From Devosia aurantiaca (lineage in GTDB: Bacteria; Pseudomonadota; Alphaproteobacteria; Rhizobiales; Devosiaceae): a stretch of 64,000 nt of DNA. The stretch covers positions 186,001-250,000 of the forward strand of contig NZ_JAALFG010000004.1 of NCBI RefSeq assembly GCF_011058215.1, read 5' to 3'. A program made the position numbers and the translations under genes. Positions 28,526-36,863 of this stretch are shown here, piece by piece (the first letter of the stretch is position 1; every line of letters begins with the position of its first letter). Below the pieces are notes generated by a model. The model was given only the letters and a program-made list of their open reading frames with translations, did no database searches and was not told the origin of the DNA.

Positions 28526-29003
28526 ATGCGCTGCCCCTATTGCGGCAATGACGACACCCAGGTGAAGGATAGCCGCCCGACCGAAGATCGGGCGCTATCC
28601 GGCGCCGTCGCGTGTGCAATGCCTGTGGGGGCGCTTCACCACGTTCGAGCGCGTGCAATTGCGCGAACTCACCGTGGTCAAGAAGACCGGCCGCAAGGTC
28701 CCGTTCGATCGCGAAAAGCTCGCTCGCTCCGTCAACACCGCCCTGCGCAAGCGCTCGGTGGAGCCGGAGCGGGTGGAACGGATGATCTCGGGCATCGTTC
28801 GGCAACTCGAAAGCCTGGGCGATATCGAGGTCACCTCCGACCAGATCGGCGAATATGTGATGGAAGGCTTGAAAGGTCTCGATGACGTTGCCTTCGTACG
28901 TTTCGCCAGTGTTTACAAGAACTTCTCCGCTGCTGACGACTTCCGCTCGTTTCTGGCCCATCTTGCGGATAACAACAGCCCGATCAGCGGCGACGAGGAC
29001 TGA
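28526..29003 (+). CDS. nrdR: Transcriptional repressor NrdR (frame broken twice)
   Basis: About 159 aa restored. Zinc-ribbon/ATP-cone repressor of ribonucleotide reductase genes. The N-terminal ribbon [20 protein letters not shown] is in one frame. [11 protein letters not shown] is in a second frame and [20 protein letters not shown] onward in a third. One G added at ~28590-28592 (GATCGGGCGC) and one in the GGGGG at 28627-28631 restore the family sequence, including the second zinc Cys pair and the ATP-cone [15 protein letters not shown]. Two independent breaks in 40 bases make this the most damaged small gene here. Lies between glyA and nusB. Confidence 0.93.
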
Positions 29004-29005
29004 CA

Positions 29006-29488
29006 ATGCCTGACTTCCCCAAGCGCGACCCCGAGATCCAGCGCTCCGCCAACCAGCGCGGTGCCGCCCGTTTGGCCGCCGTGCAGGCGCTCTACCAGAT
29101 GGATGTCGGCCGCCAGACGCTGGAAGATACGCTGGCCCAGTTCGGCGCCTTCCACCTCGGCCGCGAGATCGAGGGCGAACAATATCTTCCGGCTGACGCC
29201 GATTTCTTCCGCCAGATCGTGGGCGGCGTCACCAAGCATCAGCTTCAGATCGACCCCGCAGTCGACAAGGCCCTGTCCGAAGGCTGGCCGATCGAGCGCG
29301 TCGACGCGACGCTCCGCGCCATCCTTCGTGCCGCAGCCTTCGAGCTTCTGCGCCGCCGCGATATCCCGTCCAAGGTCGTCATCACCGAATATGTCGACGT
29401 CGCCCGCGCCTTCTACGAGGACGATGCCAGCGGCATGGTCAACGCGGCGCTCGATTCGATCGCCAAGACCGTCCCTGCCGTCGAATAG
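29006..29488 (+). CDS. nusB: Transcription antitermination factor NusB
   Basis: 160 aa. Binds boxA RNA with NusE (S10) to promote rRNA antitermination. All-helical; N-terminal RGAARLAAVQALYQMDVG and the C-terminal RAILRAAAFELL...DIPSKVVITEYVDVARAF...SGMVNAALDSIAK segments are family signatures. It starts 2 bases after nrdR. In many Rhizobiales riboflavin genes (ribD, ribE, ribH) lie between these two; they are absent here. Confidence 0.96.
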   Translation: MPDFPKRDPEIQRSANQRGAARLAAVQALYQMDVGRQTLEDTLAQFGAFHLGREIEGEQYLPADADFFRQIVGGVTKHQLQIDPAVDKALSEGWPIERVDATLRAILRAAAFELLRRRDIPSKVVITEYVDVARAFYEDDASGMVNAALDSIAKTVPAVE

Positions 29489-29542
29489 ACACTGGAGCAA
29501 GCTCGGCTCTGGCGCGTTGTTCCCAAAACAACGAGGCCCAAG

Positions 29543-29772
29543 ATGAGCGCAGCAGACAATCAATTCACCGGCACGTGGCTCGACGCCGGCCGCCAGCGCG
29601 GCCAGCAATTCTCGCATAGCCATGCCGAATATGACCATGCGGAGGAGGGGCCTCCGGCACCACGCCGATGCGCCATGCTCATGTCGAGCAGAATGGCGAA
29701 AAAGTCGGCGTCTGGGTTCCTGCCGACTGGAGCGATGACCAGGCGCGCGAAGCTCTCGAAAGCAACTGGTAG
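29543..29772 (+). CDS. Hypothetical 76-aa protein (frame broken once)
   Basis: Restored reading: MSAADNQFTGTWLDAGRQRG ... SHAEYDHAEEGASGTTPMRH ... GEKVGVWVPADWSDDQAREA, ending LESNW. The written frame reads into unrelated sequence after 'HAEE'. One G added to the GGGG at 29647-29650 restores it, with its stop just before a strong terminator. It is soluble, acidic and His-rich at the centre, with a C-terminal helix. I know no family for it. The repaired frame, the ATG and the terminator together argue it is a real gene. Confidence 0.6.
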
Positions 29773-29775
29773 AAA

Positions 29776-29811
29776 CAAAAAAGCCCCGGCACCAACCGGG
29801 GCTTTTTCTTG
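29776..29811. terminator. Bidirectional terminator
   Basis: AAAAAAGCCCCGG-loop-CCGGGGCTTTTTCTT: a perfect stem with A-tract and T-tract, shared by the convergent 76-aa gene and bamE. Confidence 0.92.
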
Positions 29812-29823
29812 AATGTTGTTCGA

Positions 29824-30261
29824 TCAGAACGACGACAGGATGCTGTCGATAAAGGTCGCGTCCTCGCCGAAGGACGGCGTGCGGCGGCTTTCGATGGCAA
29901 CCACCTTGCCATCGTTGAGCGTATAGACGGCGCGATCCGCCACTTTCTTGTTCTTGTCGAAATACACCGCGAGAACCGTGCGCTCCTGCACCATCGCCAA
30001 TCCAAAAGAGGTCTGGTTGACCTTGGTCTCGACATAATACCAGGCCGTCTGGTCGCCAAACGTGTTGGTCGACATCGGCGACCCCAGCACCAGCGTCACC
30101 AGCTGCTCGCTCTGGCCGACGCGGATCTGCTGCAGCGCCGAAGCGGGGATTTCATAGCCCTGCGTACGCTTGGTCACCAGAGATGTGCTGCTGGTGCACC
30201 CGGCGAGGGCGACCGCGAGAACGGCGGCAGCAACAGATGCTTTGGCAAAAGGCAGGAGCAT
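29824..30261 (-). CDS. bamE: Outer-membrane assembly lipoprotein BamE (SmpA/OmlA)
   Basis: 145 aa. Small lipoprotein of the BAM complex that inserts outer-membrane beta-barrels. Signal peptide with lipobox LALAGC-like (VALAGC, Cys ~22), then ALQQIRVGQSEQLVTLVLGSP, STNTFGDQTAWYYVE and VLAVYFDKNKKVADRAVYTL, matching the SmpA/OmlA fold. Divergent from the UPF0174 gene. Confidence 0.92.
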   Translation of the reverse strand: MLLPFAKASVAAAVLAVALAGCTSSTSLVTKRTQGYEIPASALQQIRVGQSEQLVTLVLGSPMSTNTFGDQTAWYYVETKVNQTSFGLAMVQERTVLAVYFDKNKKVADRAVYTLNDGKVVAIESRRTPSFGEDATFIDSILSSF

Positions 30262-30424
30262 GAATTTGACTTTCCCGATGGCTCTCGACTATAGGCGTGA
30301 CAACGAGGCGCGTGCCCCTTGGCCGCCGGAATGTGTAACTGTCAACCCAACAGTCTGGCAAGCAGGCATCCGCCCGCTTCCGTTTCGCCCGTGTTTGACC
30401 CATACCGACGCTGGACGCAATCCC

Positions 30425-30952
30425 ATGATCTTGTCCTTGTTTCGCAAGAACTCTGCCACAGAGCCGGTTTACGCCGTCTATAATTCCATTGTGGCGCAAT
30501 CCCGGCAGCCGGTTTTTTATGCCCAGTGGGGCGTGCCCGATACGGTCACTGGCCGCTTCGACATGATCAGCCTTCACATGGCGCTTTTGTTCCGCCGCCT
30601 GCGGCATGGCCCGCAATCTGCCAAGGACTTCAGCCAGGCGGTTTTCGACCTGTTCTTCAAGGACATGGACCGCTCGCTGCGCGAAATGGGGGTAGGGGAC
30701 CTCGCCGTTCCCAAAAAGATCCAGAAGATGGGCAACATCTTCTTCGGCCTCCTCGCTGCCATGAACGAAGCCATCGATCGCAACGATCAGGCCGCGCTCG
30801 CCGGTGTCATCTCGCGAAACATCTTCGATGGCGGCGAGCCCGAGCATTCGGCAACGCTCGCCAGCTACATCATCGAGCGCGATGCGACACTCGCCACCCA
30901 GCCGGTCGAAGCCATCACCAAGGGTGCCATAGCTTTCGAGGCCGCCGCATGA
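30425..30952 (+). CDS. Ubiquinol-cytochrome c chaperone family protein (UPF0174)
   Basis: 175 aa. Homologous to the CBP3 domain that assists assembly of the mitochondrial bc1 complex. Core motif GRFDMISLHMALLFRRLRHG, then DFSQAVFDLFFKDMDRSLRE and VPKKIQKMGNIFFG. The ATG at 30425 was chosen because the family begins shortly before this core; the open frame upstream contains no such sequence. Coupled by ATGA to the DUF177 gene, the usual alphaproteobacterial arrangement ahead of plsX. Confidence 0.9.
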   Translation: MILSLFRKNSATEPVYAVYNSIVAQSRQPVFYAQWGVPDTVTGRFDMISLHMALLFRRLRHGPQSAKDFSQAVFDLFFKDMDRSLREMGVGDLAVPKKIQKMGNIFFGLLAAMNEAIDRNDQAALAGVISRNIFDGGEPEHSATLASYIIERDATLATQPVEAITKGAIAFEAAA

Positions 30953-31500
30953 GCCAGCGCGACACACCCATCTTTGACGCAATCGTCCGCATCGACCGCC
31001 TGCCATCGGGCGGCCGCTCCGTTGATGTCGACGCCAGCGAAGCCGAACGCGCCGCCATCGCCGAGGCCATGAACATCTTGTCGGTCGAGCGCTTCGTCGC
31101 CCACTTGACCGTCGTCCCCCTGCGCAGCGGTCTTAGGGCACAGGGGAAGCTCGAGGCCGCCGTCACACAGGCCTCGACCGTCAGCTTCGAGCCTGTCACC
31201 GAAACTGTCGTCGAGGAGATCGACCGCGTCTTCCTGCCTGCCCCGCGCGAGGCACAGGCACCGGCGCCCGGCTCGGAAGTCTTCGTCGATCTCGAGGACG
31301 ATGACTTTCCCGATCACATCGATGGGCCCGAGGTCGACCTAAGCGCGCTCCTCCTCGAGACGCTGGCGCTGGGCCTCGACCCTTATCCGCGCCTGCCCGG
31401 CGAGTCGCTCGATGCCCTCGGATTGCGCACCGGCGATGCGGAAGAAAGCCCCTTTGCCCAGCTCGCGCGACTCAAGGGCGAAGACCCTGATAAGAGCTGA
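30949..31500 (+). CDS. DUF177 (YceD-like) protein
   Basis: 183 aa, acidic. The YceD family is implicated in 23S rRNA and ribosome metabolism and sits next to rpmF/plsX in many bacteria. The recognisable region is VERFVAHLTVVPLRSGLRAQGKLEA, and the acidic second half has DFPDHIDGPEVDLSALLLETLAL and the DPYPRLPG motif. The two-Cys motif of some members is absent, as in other alphaproteobacteria. Overlaps the upstream gene by ATGA; plsX follows after 77 bases. Confidence 0.85.
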   Translation: MSQRDTPIFDAIVRIDRLPSGGRSVDVDASEAERAAIAEAMNILSVERFVAHLTVVPLRSGLRAQGKLEAAVTQASTVSFEPVTETVVEEIDRVFLPAPREAQAPAPGSEVFVDLEDDDFPDHIDGPEVDLSALLLETLALGLDPYPRLPGESLDALGLRTGDAEESPFAQLARLKGEDPDKS

Positions 31501-31577
31501 TCGGCCCTCCAGGGGTTGCGCCGACCCGACGATGTTATATGTTCTAGCCCCGCCCAGCGGGCGAAAAACGGGCTGAA

Positions 31578-32597
31578 ATGACCGATTCTATTACGATCTC
31601 CGTGGATGCCATGGGTGGCGACCACGCCCCGCGTGCCGTGCTGCATGGGGCCAATCTTCTCCTCCAAGACCGCGGCGATACACGCTTCATCTTTCACGGT
31701 CGCCAGGAGCAAATCGCTCCGCTTCTCGCCGAATTTCCGGCGCTCAAACCCGTCTCCACCCTCCGCCATTGCGAAACCGTCATCGCCATGGACGAAAAGC
31801 CGAGCCAGGCCCTGCGCAAGGGGCGCGGCACGTCCTCGATGTGGATGGCCGTCCAGTCGGTCAAGGACGGCGAGGCCGATGTCGCCGTTTCGGGCGGCAA
31901 TACCGGCGCGCTGATGGCCATGGCCACCTTCTGCCTGCGCCCCATGGAAGGCATTTCCCGCCCCGGCATCGCCGCCATCTGGCCGACGCTGCGCTCCGAC
32001 ATCATCGTTCTCGACATGGGCGCGACCATCGGCGCCGATGCCGAGCAGCTGGTAGATTATGCGATCCTCGGCTCTGCCCTCGCCCGGGCGCTGCTCAACA
32101 CCGAAAAACCAACTGTCGGCCTGCTCAATGTCGGCACCGAGGAAGTCAAAGGCCTCGACTACATCAAGGAAGCCGGCAGGATCCTGGCCCAGGCCAGCGG
32201 CGCCGGCTTTACCTATCACGGCTTTGTCGAGGGCGACGATATTGGCAAGGGCACGGTCGACGTCGTCGTTACCGAAGGTTTTGTCGGCAATATCGCGCTC
32301 AAGACTGCCGAAGGCACTGCCCGCCAGGTCAGCTCCTATCTGCGCAGCGCCCTCAGCGCCAATTGGCTGAGCAAGCTCGGCGCACTGTTCGCTTCCTCTG
32401 CCCTTTCTGACCTTCGACGCCGCATGGACCCGCGCACCGTCAATGGCGGCGTCTTCATGGGCCTCAATGGGATCGTCATCAAATCCCATGGCGGCACCGA
32501 CGAGATCGGTTACAAGAGCGCGTTGAGCCTCGCCCACGGCATGGCGCGCAACCGCCTGATGGACAAGATCGGCGACACGATGAAGAGCTTTCCCTAA
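31578..32597 (+). CDS. plsX: Phosphate acyltransferase PlsX
   Basis: 339 aa. Makes acyl-phosphate from acyl-ACP for phospholipid synthesis. Begins [20 protein letters not shown]; then [64 protein letters not shown] and [20 protein letters not shown], covering the whole family profile. First of the plsX-fabH-ihfA-merR set. Confidence 0.97.
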   Translation: MTDSITISVDAMGGDHAPRAVLHGANLLLQDRGDTRFIFHGRQEQIAPLLAEFPALKPVSTLRHCETVIAMDEKPSQALRKGRGTSSMWMAVQSVKDGEADVAVSGGNTGALMAMATFCLRPMEGISRPGIAAIWPTLRSDIIVLDMGATIGADAEQLVDYAILGSALARALLNTEKPTVGLLNVGTEEVKGLDYIKEAGRILAQASGAGFTYHGFVEGDDIGKGTVDVVVTEGFVGNIALKTAEGTARQVSSYLRSALSANWLSKLGALFASSALSDLRRRMDPRTVNGGVFMGLNGIVIKSHGGTDEIGYKSALSLAHGMARNRLMDKIGDTMKSFP

Positions 32598-32643
32598 CCA
32601 GGGCCACACCCGATGTGCCGCCCGAGACCGAGGTTCATTCGGC

Positions 32644-33621
32644 GTGACCAGAATTCGCTCCTTCATCAGCGGTGTCGGCAGCTACCTGCCGGCACGCACC
32701 GTCACCAATGAGGAACTGGCGAAAACCGTCGACACCTCCGACGAGTGGATCCAGCAGCGCGTCGGTATCAAGGAGCGCCATATCGCCGCTGAAGGCGAGT
32801 TCACCTCCGATCTGGCGACCGCTGCCGCGCGTGCCGCGCTCGACAATGCCGGCCTCACGATTGAGGACATCGACCTCATCGTCGTCGCGACCACCACGCC
32901 CGACTACACCTTCCCTGCTGCCGCAACCTTGGTGCAGATGAAGCTCGGCATGAACCACGGCTTCGCCTTCGACATCCAGGCCGTTTGCTCCGGCTTCGTT
33001 TACGCGGTCACCACGGCGGATAGCTACATCAAGAACGGCCTTGCCAAGCGCGCATTGGTGATCGGCGCCGAAACCTTTTCGCGCCTGCTCGACTGGACCG
33101 ACCGCACCACCTGCGTCCTGTTCGGCGACGGTGCCGGCGCCGTGGTCATGGAGCGCATCGATCTTGCCGACGACGAAGCCGAGCGCGGCGTCATCGCCTC
33201 GGCTCTGCGCTCTGACGGCAAGCACTGGGACAAGCTCTATGTCGATGGCGGTCCATCGACCACCGGCACGACAGGTCACGTTCACATGCAGGGCCCGGAA
33301 GTCTTCCGCCACGCCGTCGGCAAGATCACCGATGTCGTCTACGCGACCCTCGAACAGTCCGGCCATAGCGTCGACGATCTCGACTGGTTCGTGCCGCACC
33401 AAGCCAATCGCCGCATCATCGAAGGGGCGGGCAACAAGCTCGGCCTGCCGCCTGAAAAGGTGATCATCACCGTCGATCGCCACGCCAACACCTCGGCTGC
33501 CTCCGTGCCGCTGGCGCTCGGTGTTGCCGTCGCCGATGGTCGAATCAAGGAGGGCGATCTCGTCATGCTCGAAGCCATGGGCGGCGGTTTCACCTGGGGC
33601 GCCTCGCTCATTCGCTGGTAA
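32644..33621 (+). CDS. fabH: Beta-ketoacyl-ACP synthase III
   Basis: 325 aa. Starts fatty-acid synthesis by condensing acetyl-CoA with malonyl-ACP. Catalytic Cys in [14 protein letters not shown] (~residue 114), His in [12 protein letters not shown] (~252) and Asn in [14 protein letters not shown] (~282). GTG start following plsX by 46 bases. Confidence 0.97.
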   Translation: MTRIRSFISGVGSYLPARTVTNEELAKTVDTSDEWIQQRVGIKERHIAAEGEFTSDLATAAARAALDNAGLTIEDIDLIVVATTTPDYTFPAAATLVQMKLGMNHGFAFDIQAVCSGFVYAVTTADSYIKNGLAKRALVIGAETFSRLLDWTDRTTCVLFGDGAGAVVMERIDLADDEAERGVIASALRSDGKHWDKLYVDGGPSTTGTTGHVHMQGPEVFRHAVGKITDVVYATLEQSGHSVDDLDWFVPHQANRRIIEGAGNKLGLPPEKVIITVDRHANTSAASVPLALGVAVADGRIKEGDLVMLEAMGGGFTWGASLIRW

Positions 33622-33807
33622 AGCCCGCACTGCATTGACCGCAAAGCTTGCAAGGCGTTAAGGTTTAGGCGGTTGGAATTTAGCGTCGCTGGCGGGACTT
33701 AGCCGCTTTGGCGCTACACCGAATACGGCGGGGGTCGCGTTCGGAAGTCTCTATGTTGTGCCTCCTGCGGCGCGACATTGCTCGACCTGAGGAAAACGGG
33801 GGTCCGA

Positions 33808-34119
33808 ATGACACAGAAGACAGTGACGCGCGCCGATCTGGCAGAAGCGGTTTATGGCTCTGTCGGCCTTTCGCGAACCGAGTCCGCCGAACTGGTTGAG
33901 CGCGTGCTCGAACTCGTCACCGACGCGCTGGTCACCGGCGCCAATGTCAAACTCTCCTCCTTCGGCTCCTTCCAGGTTCGCTCGAAAAACGAGCGCATCG
34001 GCCGCAATCCCAAGACCGGCGAAGAAGTCCCGATCCTGCCGCGGCAGGTTCTTGTGTTCAAACCGTCCAACGTGTTGAAGTCCAAGATCAACAAGTCTAT
34101 GGTTGCTGCTGGAAAGTAA
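33808..34119 (+). CDS. ihfA: Integration host factor subunit alpha
   Basis: 103 aa nucleoid protein that bends DNA as a heterodimer with IHF-beta. The HU/IHF signature [20 protein letters not shown] (~residues 46-65) and the [15 protein letters not shown] arm with the intercalating Pro are present. The upstream open frame was excluded; the ATG at 33808 gives the typical [16 protein letters not shown] start. There is 186 bp upstream for its own promoter. Confidence 0.96.
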   Translation: MTQKTVTRADLAEAVYGSVGLSRTESAELVERVLELVTDALVTGANVKLSSFGSFQVRSKNERIGRNPKTGEEVPILPRQVLVFKPSNVLKSKINKSMVAAGK

Positions 34120-34176
34120 GGCTTTTCAGGGCATGTGCTGAGTCTGCACTCTGCTCTGGCAGGGGAGACCGGCGGT

Positions 34177-34632
34177 TTGGACAAGTCGCCAGACGCGTTT
34201 CGCACCATATCTGAAGCCGCTGAGGAACTCGATCTTCCCCAGCACGTCCTCCGATTCTGGGAAACACGCTTCGCCACCATCAAGCCGCTGAAACGCGGCG
34301 GCGGACGCCGCTACTACCGGCCCGAAGACGTGTTGCTGCTGCGCGGCATTCGCCACCTGCTCTACGATCAGGGCTTCACCATCAAGGGCGTCCAGAAGAT
34401 CCTCAAGGATCAGGGGCCGCGCTATGTCATCGCCGTGGGCGAGGGCAAGCCGCTGGACGAAATCCTGCCGCTGATCGAGCAGGCCGAAGAAGCCGGGGAC
34501 GAGGCTGAACTCGAAGAGGCCGAAATGCTCGCCAGCCCGGCGCTCGACGCCGAGTCCCGCGAAAAGCTGTCAGAAGTGCTGCGCGAGCTGCTCGAATGCA
34601 AGCGGCTCCTCGAGCGTGCGAGAGAGCATTAG
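34177..34632 (+). CDS. MerR-family transcriptional regulator
   Basis: ~151 aa. N-terminal MerR winged helix: [40 protein letters not shown] and [20 protein letters not shown], followed by an acidic coiled coil (residues ~90-150) for dimerisation. No metal-binding Cys, so not a classical metal sensor. The chosen start is TTG at 34177 ([11 protein letters not shown], as in rhizobial homologues). An in-frame GTG at 34135 would add 14 residues. The gene following ihfA is of this type throughout Rhizobiales; its target is unknown. Confidence 0.85.
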   Translation: MDKSPDAFRTISEAAEELDLPQHVLRFWETRFATIKPLKRGGGRRYYRPEDVLLLRGIRHLLYDQGFTIKGVQKILKDQGPRYVIAVGEGKPLDEILPLIEQAEEAGDEAELEEAEMLASPALDAESREKLSEVLRELLECKRLLERAREH

Positions 34633-34679
34633 CCGGAGGGGGCGCTTCGAAGTTGCCGAAGCGTCACCGCACCGACCGG

Positions 34680-34747
34680 CTGTCACCCCGGGCTTGACCC
34701 GGGGCCCATCCCGAGATCTCAGGATGGATCCTCGCCTCCGCGGGCAC
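34680..34747. repeat. Two-hairpin repeat (copy B)
   Basis: Reverse-orientation relative of the 26.1-kb repeat: TGTCACCCCGGGCTTGACCC..., the CCCATCC...CTCAGGATGGAT spacer and the CGCCTCCGCG hairpin. Confidence 0.8.
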
Positions 34748-34777
34748 TGAAATACTCCGATGTGATTGTTCATCGCC

Positions 34778-34912
34778 TCCCTCCCCTTGAGGGGGAGGGA
34801 ATGAGGGTGGGGTGGGGCCATGCTATCCAGGTGGCGTGCTTGGACCGCCCCACCCAGCTTCGCTAAGCCTGCCGGCCAAGCTTCGCTACCCTCCCCCTCA
34901 AGGGGAGGGAGG
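34778..34912. repeat. CTCCCC...GGGGAG composite repeat (copy 3)
   Basis: Flanking palindromes CTCCCCTTGAGGGGGAG and CCTCCCCCTCAAGGGGAGG enclose TGAGGGTGGGGTGGGGC and CCACCCAGCTTCGCTAAG, the reverse complement of the 8.6-kb copy with substitutions. Confidence 0.75.
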
Positions 34913-35065
34913 TTCGAAACTGATCATTTTGAGCAAAGGAAGCGTCCCGTCTGAACGGTCCCTGCTCCCCGGGAATGACATCAAGCTAGTGGCTGAGGGG
35001 AAGCCAAGGTCCCACGCTCCGGCGGTCACCTCGGCGAAGTTGTCACACAATTTCTACACCCACCG

Positions 35066-35137
35066 GCTGTCACCCCGGGCTTGACCCGGGGCCCATCCCA
35101 AAACCTCAGGATGGATTCCCGCCTCCGCGGGGACAAC
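35066..35137. repeat. Two-hairpin repeat (copy C)
   Basis: Same orientation as copy B: TGTCACCCCGGGCTTGACCC, CTCAGGATGGATTCCCGC and CCTCCGCGGGG. Confidence 0.8.
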
Positions 35138-35168
35138 ACCGAGTTTTTTGAAGTAGGCGAGGCAAAAG

Positions 35169-35426
35169 CTAAAGCCGCCCGTCGTCATCACGAGTTTCAG
35201 TATGCTCGACCGGTGGTGCCACAGGCTCCACCACTTCCGTGTCCCGCGGGTAAGCATAAAAGAAATTCCACGCCACATAGGCGAGCGCCGCGCCCACCAG
35301 CAGCGCCCAAAACATGTCCTGCGTGAAAAGCAGTTCCCAGCCCAGCCACAGCGTCAAGAACACCGCGACGGCCACGCGCCGCCACATCGGCTTGAACCAC
35401 TTGAGGTCGTTTTCCTTGAGTGCCAT
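35169..35426 (-). CDS. Small two-helix membrane protein, DUF3329-like
   Basis: 85 aa. MALKENDLKWFKPMWRRVAV, then two hydrophobic helices (VAVFLTLWLGWELLF; FWALLVGAALAYVAWNFFY) and a short acidic cytosolic tail. The W-F-K-P-x-W-R-R start and helix layout resemble DUF3329 proteins of Rhizobiales, recalled without a database check. Function unknown. Confidence 0.7.
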   Translation of the reverse strand: MALKENDLKWFKPMWRRVAVAVFLTLWLGWELLFTQDMFWALLVGAALAYVAWNFFYAYPRDTEVVEPVAPPVEHTETRDDDGRL

Positions 35427-35494
35427 GGCGGGGTCCTGTGCTTGAATCTTTGTGGCAAGGCTCTAGCACAAAGCCTTGCCGAGATTCGAAGATT

Positions 35495-36469
35495 TTAGGC
35501 CGGCATCATCCGGCCGCGCCGGTGCTGGCCATGCTCGACCCAATATATAAAAGCCGAAGCACCCACGATCAGCAAGGCGCCGGGCCAGAACCAGGCCGAC
35601 GGCACCTGACCCAGGGCCACCCAGCCAATCAGGCCACTGAGCGGCACCTTAATATCGCCGAAAGGCTGCAAGTAGACCGCATCGGCAACCTTGTAGGCAA
35701 AGGCCAGCAAGTACTGCGCTGCCGCGGTCAAGGCGCCCAGCAGCAACAGCAGCCAGAGCCCGTCTCCGCTTGGAAGAGCAAATGGAAAACCAGTTGCCAT
35801 CCCCGCGGGCAAGACGCCACCCAGGGCGTTGACCAGCAGCAGGATCGCGAGATGGTTCGGCGTCATCAACACGAGGAGCGAGATCGTCAGCGTCTCGGGG
35901 CGCTCGCCGCGCATCACCAGGTACTTGGTCAGAACGTCGGTCACCGCCCACAGTGCAGCAGCCACGATCGGCACCAGCGCCTGCCAGCCCAGCCCCTCCG
36001 CACCGACGCCGGAAACGATGATCGCCCCGGCAAAACCCGTCATCGCCGCGGCGATGCGTGCCGGCGAAGCGCGCTCGCCCAGGAACAGCGTCGAGCCGAT
36101 GATGATGAACAGCGGACCTGTCGCCAGCAACGTCACCATCTGCCAGATCGGCACGCCCGAAGCGTAGCCATAAACAAACACATGCACGCCCAGTGCCGAA
36201 GCAAAGGCACGCAGCTCATGGGCAAGCGGGTGTCGCGTGCGCAGATTGTTAAGGCCGATCCTCAGGATCAGCGGCAGCGCGAGCACTGAGGCGATCAAGT
36301 ATTGCCAGAAGGCCATGCCCGTCGAACTCATGCCGAAGCCGCCATATTCGGCCGGCGTCGGCAACACAGCTTGAAGCGTATTGGTGCCAGCAAACGCGAG
36401 GCTTGCGACCAGCATGAACAGCGCGCCGGAAGTGGCGTGGCTGCGGTAGGTAGAGGAAATCTGGTTCAT
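35495..36469 (-). CDS. ribN: Riboflavin importer RibN (EamA/DMT family)
   Basis: 324 aa, ten transmembrane helices in two EamA repeats (first ~residues 14-145, second ~155-305). The identification rests on the FMN riboswitch in its leader; RibN of Rhizobium and Ochrobactrum is a DMT-family riboflavin importer under such a switch. Without the riboswitch only 'DMT transporter' could be called. The start MNQISSTYRSHATS at 36469 is inferred; the longer open frame reads back towards the riboswitch and has no family sequence. Confidence 0.82.
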   Translation of the reverse strand: MNQISSTYRSHATSGALFMLVASLAFAGTNTLQAVLPTPAEYGGFGMSSTGMAFWQYLIASVLALPLILRIGLNNLRTRHPLAHELRAFASALGVHVFVYGYASGVPIWQMVTLLATGPLFIIIGSTLFLGERASPARIAAAMTGFAGAIIVSGVGAEGLGWQALVPIVAAALWAVTDVLTKYLVMRGERPETLTISLLVLMTPNHLAILLLVNALGGVLPAGMATGFPFALPSGDGLWLLLLLGALTAAAQYLLAFAYKVADAVYLQPFGDIKVPLSGLIGWVALGQVPSAWFWPGALLIVGASAFIYWVEHGQHRRGRMMPA

Positions 36470-36566
36470 AGTCGTCCTTTCCGTAACCAGTTTCCTCAGG
36501 GTTACGGGAGACGACGAGCCGAGAAAGCGCTGCCAATAGGCTGCGGCGCCCGGCAAGGCGCTTGAT

Positions 36567-36700
36567 CCCGTTCTCTTTCATCCGGACTATACCGTCGGCT
36601 CCGGAGTCACACCGGATCTGCTGACCTCCCACCGGGAGCGCTCGCGGGCTTGGCATCGCTGCCTTACCGCCGGTGGGGAATTGCACCCCGCCCTGAGAAC
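36567..36700 (-). promoter_or_regulatory. FMN riboswitch (RFN element) controlling ribN
   Basis: Reading the minus strand, the hallmarks appear in order: GTTCTCAGGGCGGGGTG, CCCCACCGGCGGTAAGG, the AGCCCGCGAGCGC junction, ATCCGGTGTGACTCCGGAGC and CCGACGGTATAGTCCGGATG ending in GAGAACG. The first and last blocks pair as P1. About 100 bases separate it from the ribN ATG, room for a terminator or anti-Shine-Dalgarno expression platform. FMN binding should switch the gene off. Confidence 0.96.
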
Positions 36701-36863
36701 ATTGCAGGCCAAGCCTGCGACCGCAAATCTAGTTCAGGGGCGCCCGGTCGGCAAGGGAGCACAAGAGTGTAACTATGCGCCGATTGGGCAACTGCTGGAG
36801 CAAAGCGCTTCCCAAAGATGCCGCACTAAAATACTCAGCCACTGATTACCTTCCGAGACCGCC

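Larger units (their letters stand above)
34633..35168. other. Intergenic region made mostly of repeats
   Basis: This 536-bp gap between merR and the convergent small membrane gene has no convincing ORF. It is filled by one two-hairpin repeat (34680-34747), a composite CTCCCC-type repeat (34778-34912), a ~150-bp unique stretch and a second two-hairpin repeat (35066-35137). Confidence 0.75.

Noticed and set aside
34678-35137. CRISPR-like repeated units
   Set aside because: Two copies of a palindromic element about 390 bases apart with no regular spacers and no cas genes; they match the dispersed two-hairpin repeat.
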